DNA of 6,362 nt, taken from the NCBI GenBank assembly GCA_934481325.1, contig CAKSPL010000074.1, positions 1-6,362 of the forward strand. Direction: 5' to 3'. Each line of letters opens with the position of its first letter. Positions within the stretch are counted from its first letter, which is position 1. Made by a program: the position numbers and the translations under genes. Below, in pieces: positions 1 through 5,414 of this stretch. Origin of the DNA: an uncultured Eubacteriales bacterium. GTDB lineage: Bacteria > Bacillota > Clostridia > Oscillospirales > CAG-272. The notes beneath the pieces are model-generated. The model did not search any database. It saw only the letters and a list, made by a program, of their open reading frames with translations, and was not told where the DNA came from.

Positions 1-1889
1 GTTCTGTTGTCGATTGCGAAGGAGCCTTGCAGATAGAGTTTTAACTGGGTGGCAAGATCCCCGTATACCGCGGTGCTGAGTCCGTTGAAGAATTCGTGGT
101 TACCAACCGCGTAGTGAATACCCGGGATGGAGTATCCTTCCGCCTCCAGTTCTTTCACAATGTCAATAAACAGCTGATATTGCTTCAGTGCCCCGTAATC
201 GGTCAGGTCACCGTTGATGATAATGCCCTTGCTGTCCGGGGAGTTTTCCGTAATGTATTTCAGAAAATCTTTGGTGTGTTTTTGACGCAGGATATCGGTG
301 TTTGATCCGCTGCCAACCAGGTGCAGGTCACTGCCGACCTGAAACTCCAGAATCGCTTTGCCAAGCGCGGGCGAGGCGGCACCGTCAGGCAGGGCAACCT
401 CTACCGGCTCCGAAAGCCCGCCCGCATTGGAGGCATAAACCAGCAATTTGATAGCCCCGGTGGGAATCAGCGTGTGGGAAGCCATTGTAAAGGTGGTCAC
501 CTCTCCTGTTACCTTGTGCTGTGCCAGTGCGGTATAGCCTGCAAGGCGACCCTTGGCATCGCCCCAGTACATCACAATGTCGGATGCCGCGTTCTCAGTG
601 AGAAGCCCGGAGAGCTTTACGGTTACGGTGCCGTCCGCAAAGCCGTCGGTATTGTTATTCAGCGTGTATGCGGCACCAAGGGGTGCCGCGGGTGCGTCAA
701 CCGTTTCATCGGTTACGGTGATGTTGATTTTGATGCTTGCACTATCAAATCCTTGGGTGTTTTTTACAAAAATCAGGGTGTAATTACCGGCGGGGAGATA
801 GATATACTTGTCTTCGCTCGCTGGTGTATTAAAGCCGGTGCAGTTGCGGATATTGTAGGGCCACTCGGTGATGTTTGAAAGGTATTCCCAACGAATGGAA
901 GTTTTGGGGTTTTGGTCGGCACTGCGCTGTACGCCGATCCAGTCGGTTTTTGCCGCAGTGGAGCCGATGGCATTGACCAGAATCGGCTCACCGTATTTGA
1001 ATACGGTTTTGTTGACGGTCAGATTGGATTCCACAATGGTAATCGGAATTCTGTATATGGTTTTGCTTAACCCACCGTCTTTTTCCACATAAACAACGTA
1101 ATAGTTTCCGGCAGGCAGATCCTTCAGGGTTTCGTCAGCCTTGCTGTTGTAGGCGGATGTGCGCAAGTCAAACGCAACACCGTCGCCGTATCCTTTGGTG
1201 GGACCGCTGCCGTCTGATGTTTTGATGTATCTCCAACGGATATATGTGCCGGAGTTGGCGCCGGCATTGCTACGGGCAACAATGCCAATCCAGTCTTTGT
1301 CGTTTGTTGCGGTAGGCGTTACCATAATCGGCTCGCCTACTTTGAAAATGGTTTTTTCCAGTTTCATAGCACCCTCAATTTCCGGTCTGATTGTAATCTG
1401 AATGTACTCGGTGGCAGTTTTTGCCGAGCCGCCGTTTGTGAAGAAGATATAATATCTTCCTGCGGGGAGATTATCTGTTTTGTAGCTCATTGTATATTTC
1501 AGATTGTCGTCCTTAGTGTCTACGATTGGATGCGCTTCTCGAAGATTGATTGCCACGCCGTTACCGCGACCGCTTCCGCGATCATCTTTGGGATAGTTTT
1601 TTGTAATATATCTCCAATAGATCGCGCCGCCGGCATAAAACGGCTGACCGTTTTTCTCCGGTGCAATCCCGACCCAACTGGCATCACTGTCGGCATACGG
1701 GGTCACCATAATCGGCTCGCCCAACTCAAATACGGTCTTTTCCACATACAGATGTGTGGTTTTTGCCGCGGTGCTTTCCGCGGTGGTTGCGGTACTGCCC
1801 GTGCTTTCGGTTTCCGCCGCGGTTGCCAGTGGCAGGCAGAAGGGAAGCAGCATCAGACAACTGAGTAAAATTGCGATCAGGCGTTTCAT
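1..1889 (-). CDS. Secreted calcineurin-like metallophosphoesterase with three N-terminal repeats (3' end outside window)
   Basis: The frame stays open from the ATG at 1889 to the left edge, giving 629 residues with the C-terminus missing. Residues 1-25 are a signal peptide: Lys-Arg, a long hydrophobic core, then ALA-type cleavage near ATAA. A Ser/Thr/Ala-rich linker (about 26-45) follows. Three related repeats (about 51-169, 179-288, 294-392) share GEPI, [DS]W[IV]G, a [IY].W.Y strand and LPAG.Y. Residues 400-505 look like another beta-sandwich. The catalytic domain starts near 512 with metal-ligand motifs D521-L-H523, GDLTD (560-564) and GNHE (596-599), the order expected for calcineurin-like phosphoesterases. 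The last His motifs lie beyond the window. The enzyme should act outside the cell on a phosphate mono- or diester; the substrate cannot be told. The start is supported by AAGGAG five bases upstream and by the signal peptide. A role in phosphate or nucleotide scavenging is inference only. Confidence 0.9.
   Translation of the reverse strand, partial: MKRLIAILLSCLMLLPFCLPLATAAETESTGSTATTAESTAAKTTHLYVEKTVFELGEPIMVTPYADSDASWVGIAPEKNGQPFYAGGAIYWRYITKNYPKDDRGSGRGNGVAINLREAHPIVDTKDDNLKYTMSYKTDNLPAGRYYIFFTNGGSAKTATEYIQITIRPEIEGAMKLEKTIFKVGEPIMVTPTATNDKDWIGIVARSNAGANSGTYIRWRYIKTSDGSGPTKGYGDGVAFDLRTSAYNSKADETLKDLPAGNYYVVYVEKDGGLSKTIYRIPITIVESNLTVNKTVFKYGEPILVNAIGSTAAKTDWIGVQRSADQNPKTSIRWEYLSNITEWPYNIRNCTGFNTPASEDKYIYLPAGNYTLIFVKNTQGFDSASIKINITVTDETVDAPAAPLGAAYTLNNNTDGFADGTVTVKLSGLLTENAASDIVMYWGDAKGRLAGYTALAQHKVTGEVTTFTMASHTLIPTGAIKLLVYASNAGGLSEPVEVALPDGAASPALGKAILEFQVGSDLHLVGSGSNTDILRQKHTKDFLKYITENSPDSKGIIINGDLTDYGALKQYQLFIDIVKELEAEGYSIPGIHYAVGNHEFFNGLSTAVYGDLATQLKLYLQGSFAIDNR
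714..1010 (-). repeat. Repeat 3 of the phosphoesterase N-terminal domain
   Basis: This stretch encodes residues 294-392. Landmarks are KTVFKYGEPILV, DWIGV, IRWEYL, LPAGNYTLIFV and a closing INITV strand. It lacks the GV..[ND]LR segment of repeats 1 and 2 and has a Cys-containing insert (RNCTGF) there instead, so it is shorter. Confidence 0.75.
1026..1355 (-). repeat. Repeat 2 of the phosphoesterase N-terminal domain
   Basis: This stretch encodes residues 179-288. Landmarks are KTIFKVGEPIMVTP, DWIGI, IRWRYI, GVAFDLR, LPAGNYYVVYV and a closing IPITI strand. The DNA is also similar to the start of repeat 1: the plus strand reads accataatcggctcgcc at both places (from 1321 and from 1706), which points to internal duplication. 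Confidence 0.8.
1383..1739 (-). repeat. Repeat 1 of the phosphoesterase N-terminal domain
   Basis: This stretch encodes residues 51-169. Its landmarks are KTVFELGEPIMVTP, SWVGI, IYWRYI, GVAINLR and LPAGRYYIFF, and it ends in a strand of the type IQITI. It is the most divergent copy at the W[IV]G position, where Ser replaces the Asp seen in the other two. The [DS]W[IV]G motif after a short beta strand recalls the Fn3-like N-terminal domain of purple acid phosphatases, but that link is inference. Confidence 0.8.
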
Positions 1890-1894
1890 AAGGA

Positions 1895-1900
1895 CTCCTT
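1895..1900 (-). promoter_or_regulatory. Ribosome binding site of the phosphoesterase gene
   Basis: The minus strand reads AAGGAG five bases before the ATG at 1889. It fixes the start ahead of the signal peptide. Confidence 0.85.
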
Positions 1901-1914
1901 TTTGCAAATTGTAT

Positions 1915-1931
1915 TTGTATCAGAGATACAA
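1915..1931. promoter_or_regulatory. Perfect 7-3-7 palindrome, candidate operator
   Basis: TTGTATC-AGA-GATACAA is a perfect 7 bp inverted repeat with a 3 bp centre. A further TTGTAT (1909-1914) directly precedes the left arm, so the hexamer occurs twice in tandem. The palindrome lies just downstream of the -10 box of the leftward promoter, covering the predicted transcription start (near 1929) and the first bases of the leader. A protein bound there would block initiation. The adjacent DeoR-type repressor is the natural candidate, but no binding site for it is known to me. A small mRNA hairpin is the alternative reading. Confidence 0.55.
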
Positions 1932-1935
1932 GTAT

Positions 1936-1964
1936 ATTATAAAGGAAAAACCCACAAATGTCAA
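1936..1964 (-). promoter_or_regulatory. Perfect sigma-A promoter of the phosphoesterase gene
   Basis: On the minus strand the -35 box is TTGACA (1959-1964) and the -10 box TATAAT (1936-1941), separated by exactly 17 bp. Both hexamers match consensus fully. The predicted start is about seven bases downstream, leaving a leader of roughly 40 nt. A promoter this strong usually needs a repressor, which fits the palindrome next to it. Confidence 0.85.
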
Positions 1965-1991
1965 CACTAATCCATAAAAATCCAAAAAAAG

Positions 1992-2020
1992 TTGAAATGT
2001 ACGGAAAAATATGTTAAAAT
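1992..2020 (+). promoter_or_regulatory. Promoter of the DeoR-family gene
   Basis: The -35 box TTGAAA (1992-1997) and the -10 box TAAAAT (2015-2020) are 17 bp apart. TG at 2012-2013 gives an extended -10. It faces away from the phosphoesterase promoter, with only 27 bp between the two -35 boxes, so a protein bound in this gap could affect both. Confidence 0.75.
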
Positions 2021-2041
2021 AAAAAGGAAGAATTTTTTATC

Positions 2042-2047
2042 GGAGGG
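2042..2047 (+). promoter_or_regulatory. Ribosome binding site of the DeoR-family gene
   Basis: GGAGGG lies five bases before the ATG at 2053 and supports that start. Confidence 0.8.
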
Positions 2048-2052
2048 ACAGA

Positions 2053-2844
2053 ATGTTAGCGGAGGAGCGTCGGCAGAAGATTTTGGAACTGATTTATCGG
2101 AACGGGCAGGTTTCCGGCTCCGAATTGTGCGAGTTGTTTGGCGTGTCGGACGAGACGGTGCGGCGTGACCTTGCAGCGGTGGCGATGGCGCATCCGATTA
2201 AAAAGGTACACGGCGGGGCAGTGCTGATTACACAACGAAACCGCGATTTACCGTATGAACGCCGCCGCGCACGAAACCGGGAGCAAAAACGCCTGATTGG
2301 AATTGCCGCGGCGCGGCATATTGCCGACCACGATGTGATTGTGCTGGATTCCGGAACGGGTGCCGAGGCGATTGCCGAGGCAATCTCGGGCGTTTCCGAT
2401 ATCCGAATCATCGTTGCGGCATTGCCCGTGGCGCAGATTTTGCTGAGAAAGCGCGCAAACGGTGACTTTTCCGGCAGAATTTATTTTGTGGGCGGGGAAT
2501 TGCATTCCTCGTGCGAAAATGCTTCCGGCGGGCTTGCCGCACAGGGCTTGCGGCAATTTCAGGCTGACAAGGTGTTTGTCGGCGTAACTGCCGTATCCGA
2601 AAACGGAATTTCGGTTTGGGATGAGGATGACGGGGTGTATTCCACCGCGCTGATTGATTGTGCCACCGAGGTGATTGTTTATGCCGAAAGCGATAAACTG
2701 GGTAAGGAGAGCTTTTATCGGGTCTGCCCGCTGGAAACGCTTTCCTGCCTGATTACGGATGGTGAAACTGAAATGCAAACGGGGCTTCGTAAAGCTTTGG
2801 AGGACGCCGGGGTAAGGGTGGAATTTGCGGCAAAACACGGATAA
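2053..2844 (+). CDS. DeoR-family transcriptional regulator
   Basis: The 263-residue length is normal for the family. The N-terminus (about 6-58) is a DeoR winged helix-turn-helix: the recognition part reads SELCELFGVSDETVRRDL (23-40), followed by the wing KVHGGAV (51-57). The C-terminal sugar-phosphate sensor domain (about 75-238) shows DSGTG (99-103), VGGEL (146-150), DKVFVGV (172-178), ESDKLGK (212-218) and a closing LITD (233-236). Family members usually repress a nearby sugar-use operon and release DNA when they bind a phosphorylated sugar. No sugar kinase or transporter is next to it here; the divergent phosphoesterase gene is the only close target. The segment RIIVAALPVA (118-127) stands where many relatives have a Thr-Asn pair, so effector binding may differ. 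The ligand cannot be named from this sequence. Confidence 0.93.
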   Translation: MLAEERRQKILELIYRNGQVSGSELCELFGVSDETVRRDLAAVAMAHPIKKVHGGAVLITQRNRDLPYERRRARNREQKRLIGIAAARHIADHDVIVLDSGTGAEAIAEAISGVSDIRIIVAALPVAQILLRKRANGDFSGRIYFVGGELHSSCENASGGLAAQGLRQFQADKVFVGVTAVSENGISVWDEDDGVYSTALIDCATEVIVYAESDKLGKESFYRVCPLETLSCLITDGETEMQTGLRKALEDAGVRVEFAAKHG

Positions 2845-2862
2845 TATGATCTGTGTTTCCGT

Positions 2863-2905
2863 CAAAAAACGGGAAAGCACACAAAGAATGCTTTCCCGCT
2901 TTTTG
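2863..2905. terminator. Bidirectional intrinsic terminator between convergent genes
   Basis: A 10 bp perfect stem CGGGAAAGCA (2870-2879) / TGCTTTCCCG (2889-2898) closes a 9-base loop. A run of six A precedes it and five T follow it, so the RNA has a U tract in either direction. After one A/C mismatch these tracts can pair and extend the stem. It ends the DeoR gene (stop 2844) and the leftward acyltransferase gene (stop 2923). Confidence 0.88.
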
Positions 2906-2922
2906 AATTCGTTTGGAAAATG

Positions 2923-3846
2923 TCAAAAGTCTTTCGCCGGGAGAAAAATGCCGATTCCCCTTCCGGTTTTTCTTCCTTCTTTCAGCCAACGGATATATCC
3001 GCGGCGGAAGGACGTATCGGCGGGCAGAGAATCCGGATCTCCGGTATAATCCATATCGAACAGACGCCAGAGCTCGGTGTAGTCGCTGAATTCCGAGGAA
3101 TATATGATATCAAAGTCACGGATAAAACGGGCGAGATTGGAATCCTGCCTGAGAAGTTCCTGATTGGGGGGAAATAACAGCCACGAGGAGCAGAAAAACG
3201 CCGCTCGTTCCACACCGAAACGTTCCCTGAAAAACACTGCCGCACGGCGATATTCCCGCATAACTTCATCGTGATCAAGGTGCTTTCCCGTTCTCGGAAT
3301 GTGCACATCAATGAGCGGGGTATCGGCGGTAAGGCAAAACCCGTCCTTTTCGTATCGGATATGATGCCGCTCGGGATTATAGCAGATTCTGCGGAACTGC
3401 AAAAGCCCAAAAGCAAAAAGCCGAAGAGCATAAAAATCACGGTACCATGGGGTTACAAAGCTCCCCCAGATGCCTTTCACCAGCCGGCATTCCATTAGTT
3501 TGTATTTCAGATCGGCGGCGGATTCGGCAAAAATCTCATGAGGGAGATTTGCTGCTTCATAATTTTTCTCAAGTTGCGGCAACAGCAACAGGTAAAGCAA
3601 AAATTTTGAAGTGTATTCGTGAATGCCGAGCGGTGCCGCCAGCGCGGCAAAATCCTCCCGCATTTTTTCCTGGTTGCAGAGAATATCTGCGGCGTATCTG
3701 CCGAGAATTTCTTTCGCCGCCGCATTTGTTACCGGGTCTGCGGCAATTCTGCCATATGCCTGCGCAAGCACGTATCGGCTTTCTTCGGGATAGGAGTAGT
3801 CCTCAAAAATTTTCAAAAGAGTTTCAATCGTACAAAAGCTCTCCAT
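2923..3846 (-). CDS. NAT_N/GNAT_C-type acyltransferase domain protein
   Basis: This 307-residue protein resembles a Bacillota family annotated as acyltransferase domain-containing protein, with an N-terminal NAT_N-like and a C-terminal GNAT_C-like region. Family features I recognise are FGLLQFR (146-152), LIDVHIPRTG..L (178-190) and the helix with AAVFFRERF (202-210). They also include FFCSSWLLFPPNQELL (217-232), DSNLARFIRDF (235-245), LPADTSFRR (274-282) and GRGIGIFLP (295-303). The N-terminal half (about 20-150) is mostly helical. No signal peptide or clear membrane helix is seen, so it should be cytoplasmic. The acyl donor, acceptor and even activity are not shown by the sequence. GGAGG seven bases before the ATG supports the start. 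It is 41 bp downstream of the DUF4317 gene on the same strand and is probably the last gene of that transcript. Confidence 0.75.
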   Translation of the reverse strand: MESFCTIETLLKIFEDYSYPEESRYVLAQAYGRIAADPVTNAAAKEILGRYAADILCNQEKMREDFAALAAPLGIHEYTSKFLLYLLLLPQLEKNYEAANLPHEIFAESAADLKYKLMECRLVKGIWGSFVTPWYRDFYALRLFAFGLLQFRRICYNPERHHIRYEKDGFCLTADTPLIDVHIPRTGKHLDHDEVMREYRRAAVFFRERFGVERAAFFCSSWLLFPPNQELLRQDSNLARFIRDFDIIYSSEFSDYTELWRLFDMDYTGDPDSLPADTSFRRGYIRWLKEGRKTGRGIGIFLPAKDF

Positions 3847-3853
3847 CGAAGTA

Positions 3854-3858
3854 CCTCC
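3854..3858 (-). promoter_or_regulatory. Ribosome binding site of the acyltransferase-like gene
   Basis: The minus strand reads GGAGG seven bases before the ATG at 3846. No -10/-35 pair is evident in the 41 bp gap upstream, which fits read-through from the DUF4317 gene. Confidence 0.8.
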
Positions 3859-3887
3859 GGATTTTGAAAAGATGGGGTGCGTGCGGT

Positions 3888-5018
3888 TTATTGGATTTTT
3901 ACATCCAGTCCGTTCAATTCCACGCCCGCATCGGCGCGGACGAGGATGTATTTGGTGCCGTCAATCATGCGGGTTTCCACAAGCCCCTGACCCTCGGGGG
4001 TAACCTTTATCACCACCTCCGGCGTTTTCAGCTCAAACTTTTTCGGGCTGACGATATTTTTCGGCACAAGATCGGTTCCGCTACCGAAGTTTTCGGCGTA
4101 AACCTTATCAAATTTTTCCGCTTTTTCCGCGGGGACGCCGCAGTTTTCCAGCATTTCGCGCATCTCCCGTTGGGAGATTACCAAAGGCTCCGGATCCTTG
4201 CTTTCCTTGTGCTCCTCCATACGCGCCGCAACGCCTGCGTGTACCGCACGGGCGATTTCAAAGCTGCAATCCTCCCCCAGCGTTTCGGCAAGCACGGTAT
4301 GAAAGGCGCGCCCCTGCTCGGCGGCGGGCATTCTGATTTTGCCCCCGAACAGGGCGGTGGTCAGCTCCTCATACGGTTCCTCGGTGCTTTTGGTGTAAAA
4401 CAGCGTGTCGTAAATGTTGGTTTTCCGGTCGTCAAAGGAGGGGAAAAGGAAGCCCACATCCGGCGCGGCAAGCGCGTTCTCACCGGGATTGTTGCAAAAG
4501 CACTTTTCCGCGGGATTATAGGAAAGCCCTGATTTGGTTGCCTTGACCGGGCAGATGGCACAGGTGAGAAATGTAAAGGTTTCCTCGCCCGCGTCCTCGT
4601 ATTTTGCGCCGTCCTTGCCACGATAAGGCACATCGTAACGGTTGAGTGCCAGTAAAATACAATAATTGTCCCCGCTTTCGTATGCCGCGGTGATTTTGGC
4701 GAACAATTCGCCCACTGTCGCGTCGTCCGTAAGCTCGCTCTCCCGCAGGCGCATCAGCAATCCGTGCTCCTTTGCTTCTGCCACTTGCGCCGTGGAGAAG
4801 GGAATATCCAGCAGATTGCGGTCAATTGCACCGGAGAGCGTTTTTTTGAAAACGGAAAGATATTTTGCGGCTTCATCTTCGCTCATCATCGCAAGGGATC
4901 GGCGAAACCGCGCAATGATTTCTCCGTTGCCGTTGACATAACAGCCCAGCACGGCGTTGATGGTCTGCCGTTCGGGGGCAAGGGAACGGCGAATTTCGGA
5001 TACTTCTTTTTCGTTCAT
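3888..5018 (-). CDS. DUF4317 family protein
   Basis: The 376-residue protein matches DUF4317, a family of unknown function widespread in Clostridia. The typical opening is present: EVSEIRRSLAPE (5-16), then INAVLGCYVNGNGEII (20-35). FKKTLSGAIDRNLLDIPFST (57-76) and EHGLLMRLRESEL (84-96) follow. A central cysteine cluster, CAIC (153-156) and CFC (173-175), might hold a metal. VGFLFPSFDDRKTNIYD (188-204) is another family-like block. The C-terminal part (about 278-376) begins with helices carrying REMREMLENCGVP and ends in a beta-rich tail. No signal peptide or membrane segment is visible. The start at 5018 fits the family N-terminus; a GAGGA-like ribosome site is rather close to it. The gene lies 75 bp downstream of the lysyl-tRNA synthetase gene, with a stable hairpin in the gap. 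I cannot assign a molecular role. Confidence 0.88.
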   Translation of the reverse strand: MNEKEVSEIRRSLAPERQTINAVLGCYVNGNGEIIARFRRSLAMMSEDEAAKYLSVFKKTLSGAIDRNLLDIPFSTAQVAEAKEHGLLMRLRESELTDDATVGELFAKITAAYESGDNYCILLALNRYDVPYRGKDGAKYEDAGEETFTFLTCAICPVKATKSGLSYNPAEKCFCNNPGENALAAPDVGFLFPSFDDRKTNIYDTLFYTKSTEEPYEELTTALFGGKIRMPAAEQGRAFHTVLAETLGEDCSFEIARAVHAGVAARMEEHKESKDPEPLVISQREMREMLENCGVPAEKAEKFDKVYAENFGSGTDLVPKNIVSPKKFELKTPEVVIKVTPEGQGLVETRMIDGTKYILVRADAGVELNGLDVKIQ

Positions 5019-5034
5019 AGCTTCCTCACAGACA

Positions 5035-5064
5035 GGGGCTGCCGGAAGGCAGCCCCGTTTTTTT
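5035..5064 (+). terminator. GNRA-capped hairpin with T tract on the plus strand
   Basis: GGGGCTGCC (5035-5043) and GGCAGCCCC (5048-5056) form a perfect 9 bp stem capped by GGAA, a GNRA tetraloop in plus-strand RNA. G and seven T follow (5058-5064), a textbook intrinsic terminator for plus-strand transcription. Both flanking genes are on the minus strand, where the hairpin is preceded by the A tract and followed only by TGTCTGTG. For leftward transcripts it may be a weak terminator, an mRNA-stabilising stem for the synthetase message, or a structure just upstream of the DUF4317 ribosome site (5023-5027). Confidence 0.6.
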
Positions 5065-5093
5065 AGGCACCGTCGGAATTACGCGGTAATGCC

Positions 5094-5414
5094 TTATTTG
5101 ATTTGCGTTCCTTCCGGAATCAGATCGTCCACAAAAATGACCTTACAGCCGCAGGCATTGTTGGTGCCGGCAAGCAACATTCCTTCGCTGGTCACGCCTG
5201 TGATACGCGTGGGTGCCAGGTTGGCGATGACGATAATCTTTTTGCCGATCAGGTCTTCGGGTCGGTACTCGCTCTTGATGCTGGAAACAATGGTGCGCTC
5301 GCCGTTTCCGTCCGCAAGGGTCAGCTTCAGGCAGCTGTGGGATTTGCGGATTTCCTGTGCTTTGAGTACCTTGCAAACGCGCAGATCCACCTTCAGGAAC
5401 TCGTCCAACGAGAT
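5094..5414 (-). other. EMAPII/Trbp111-like tRNA-binding domain fused to LysRS
   Basis: These bases encode the last 106 residues of the synthetase. The order FLKVDLRV, LKLTLADG, RTIVSSI, GKKIIVIANLAP, TSEGMLLA and IPEGTQI is that of the tRNA_bind OB fold (PF01588 type). It runs to the stop codon without a break in frame, so this is a true C-terminal fusion. It probably raises tRNA affinity or mediates dimerisation, as in MetRS. Confidence 0.88.

Noticed and set aside
321..878. Plus-strand open frame of 185 codons
   Set aside because: It runs antisense to the phosphoesterase coding region, where the minus frame contains clear DLH and GDLTD motifs. No ribosome site or family similarity is seen.
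1856..1859. Possible lipobox (LLSC) in the phosphoesterase signal peptide
   Set aside because: The residue at -2 is Leu and the hydrophobic core continues well past the cysteine, so cleavage near ATAA by signal peptidase I is more likely.
2248..2880. Minus-strand open frame of 210 codons over the DeoR gene
   Set aside because: It is antisense to a well-supported DeoR-family gene, begins inside the terminator stem and has no credible ribosome site.
3447..4532. Long plus-strand open frame (361 codons)
   Set aside because: It lies opposite the DUF4317 gene and part of the acyltransferase gene, both recognisable families with their own ribosome sites. Its translation is rich in Arg, Phe and His without domain signals, as expected of an antisense shadow.
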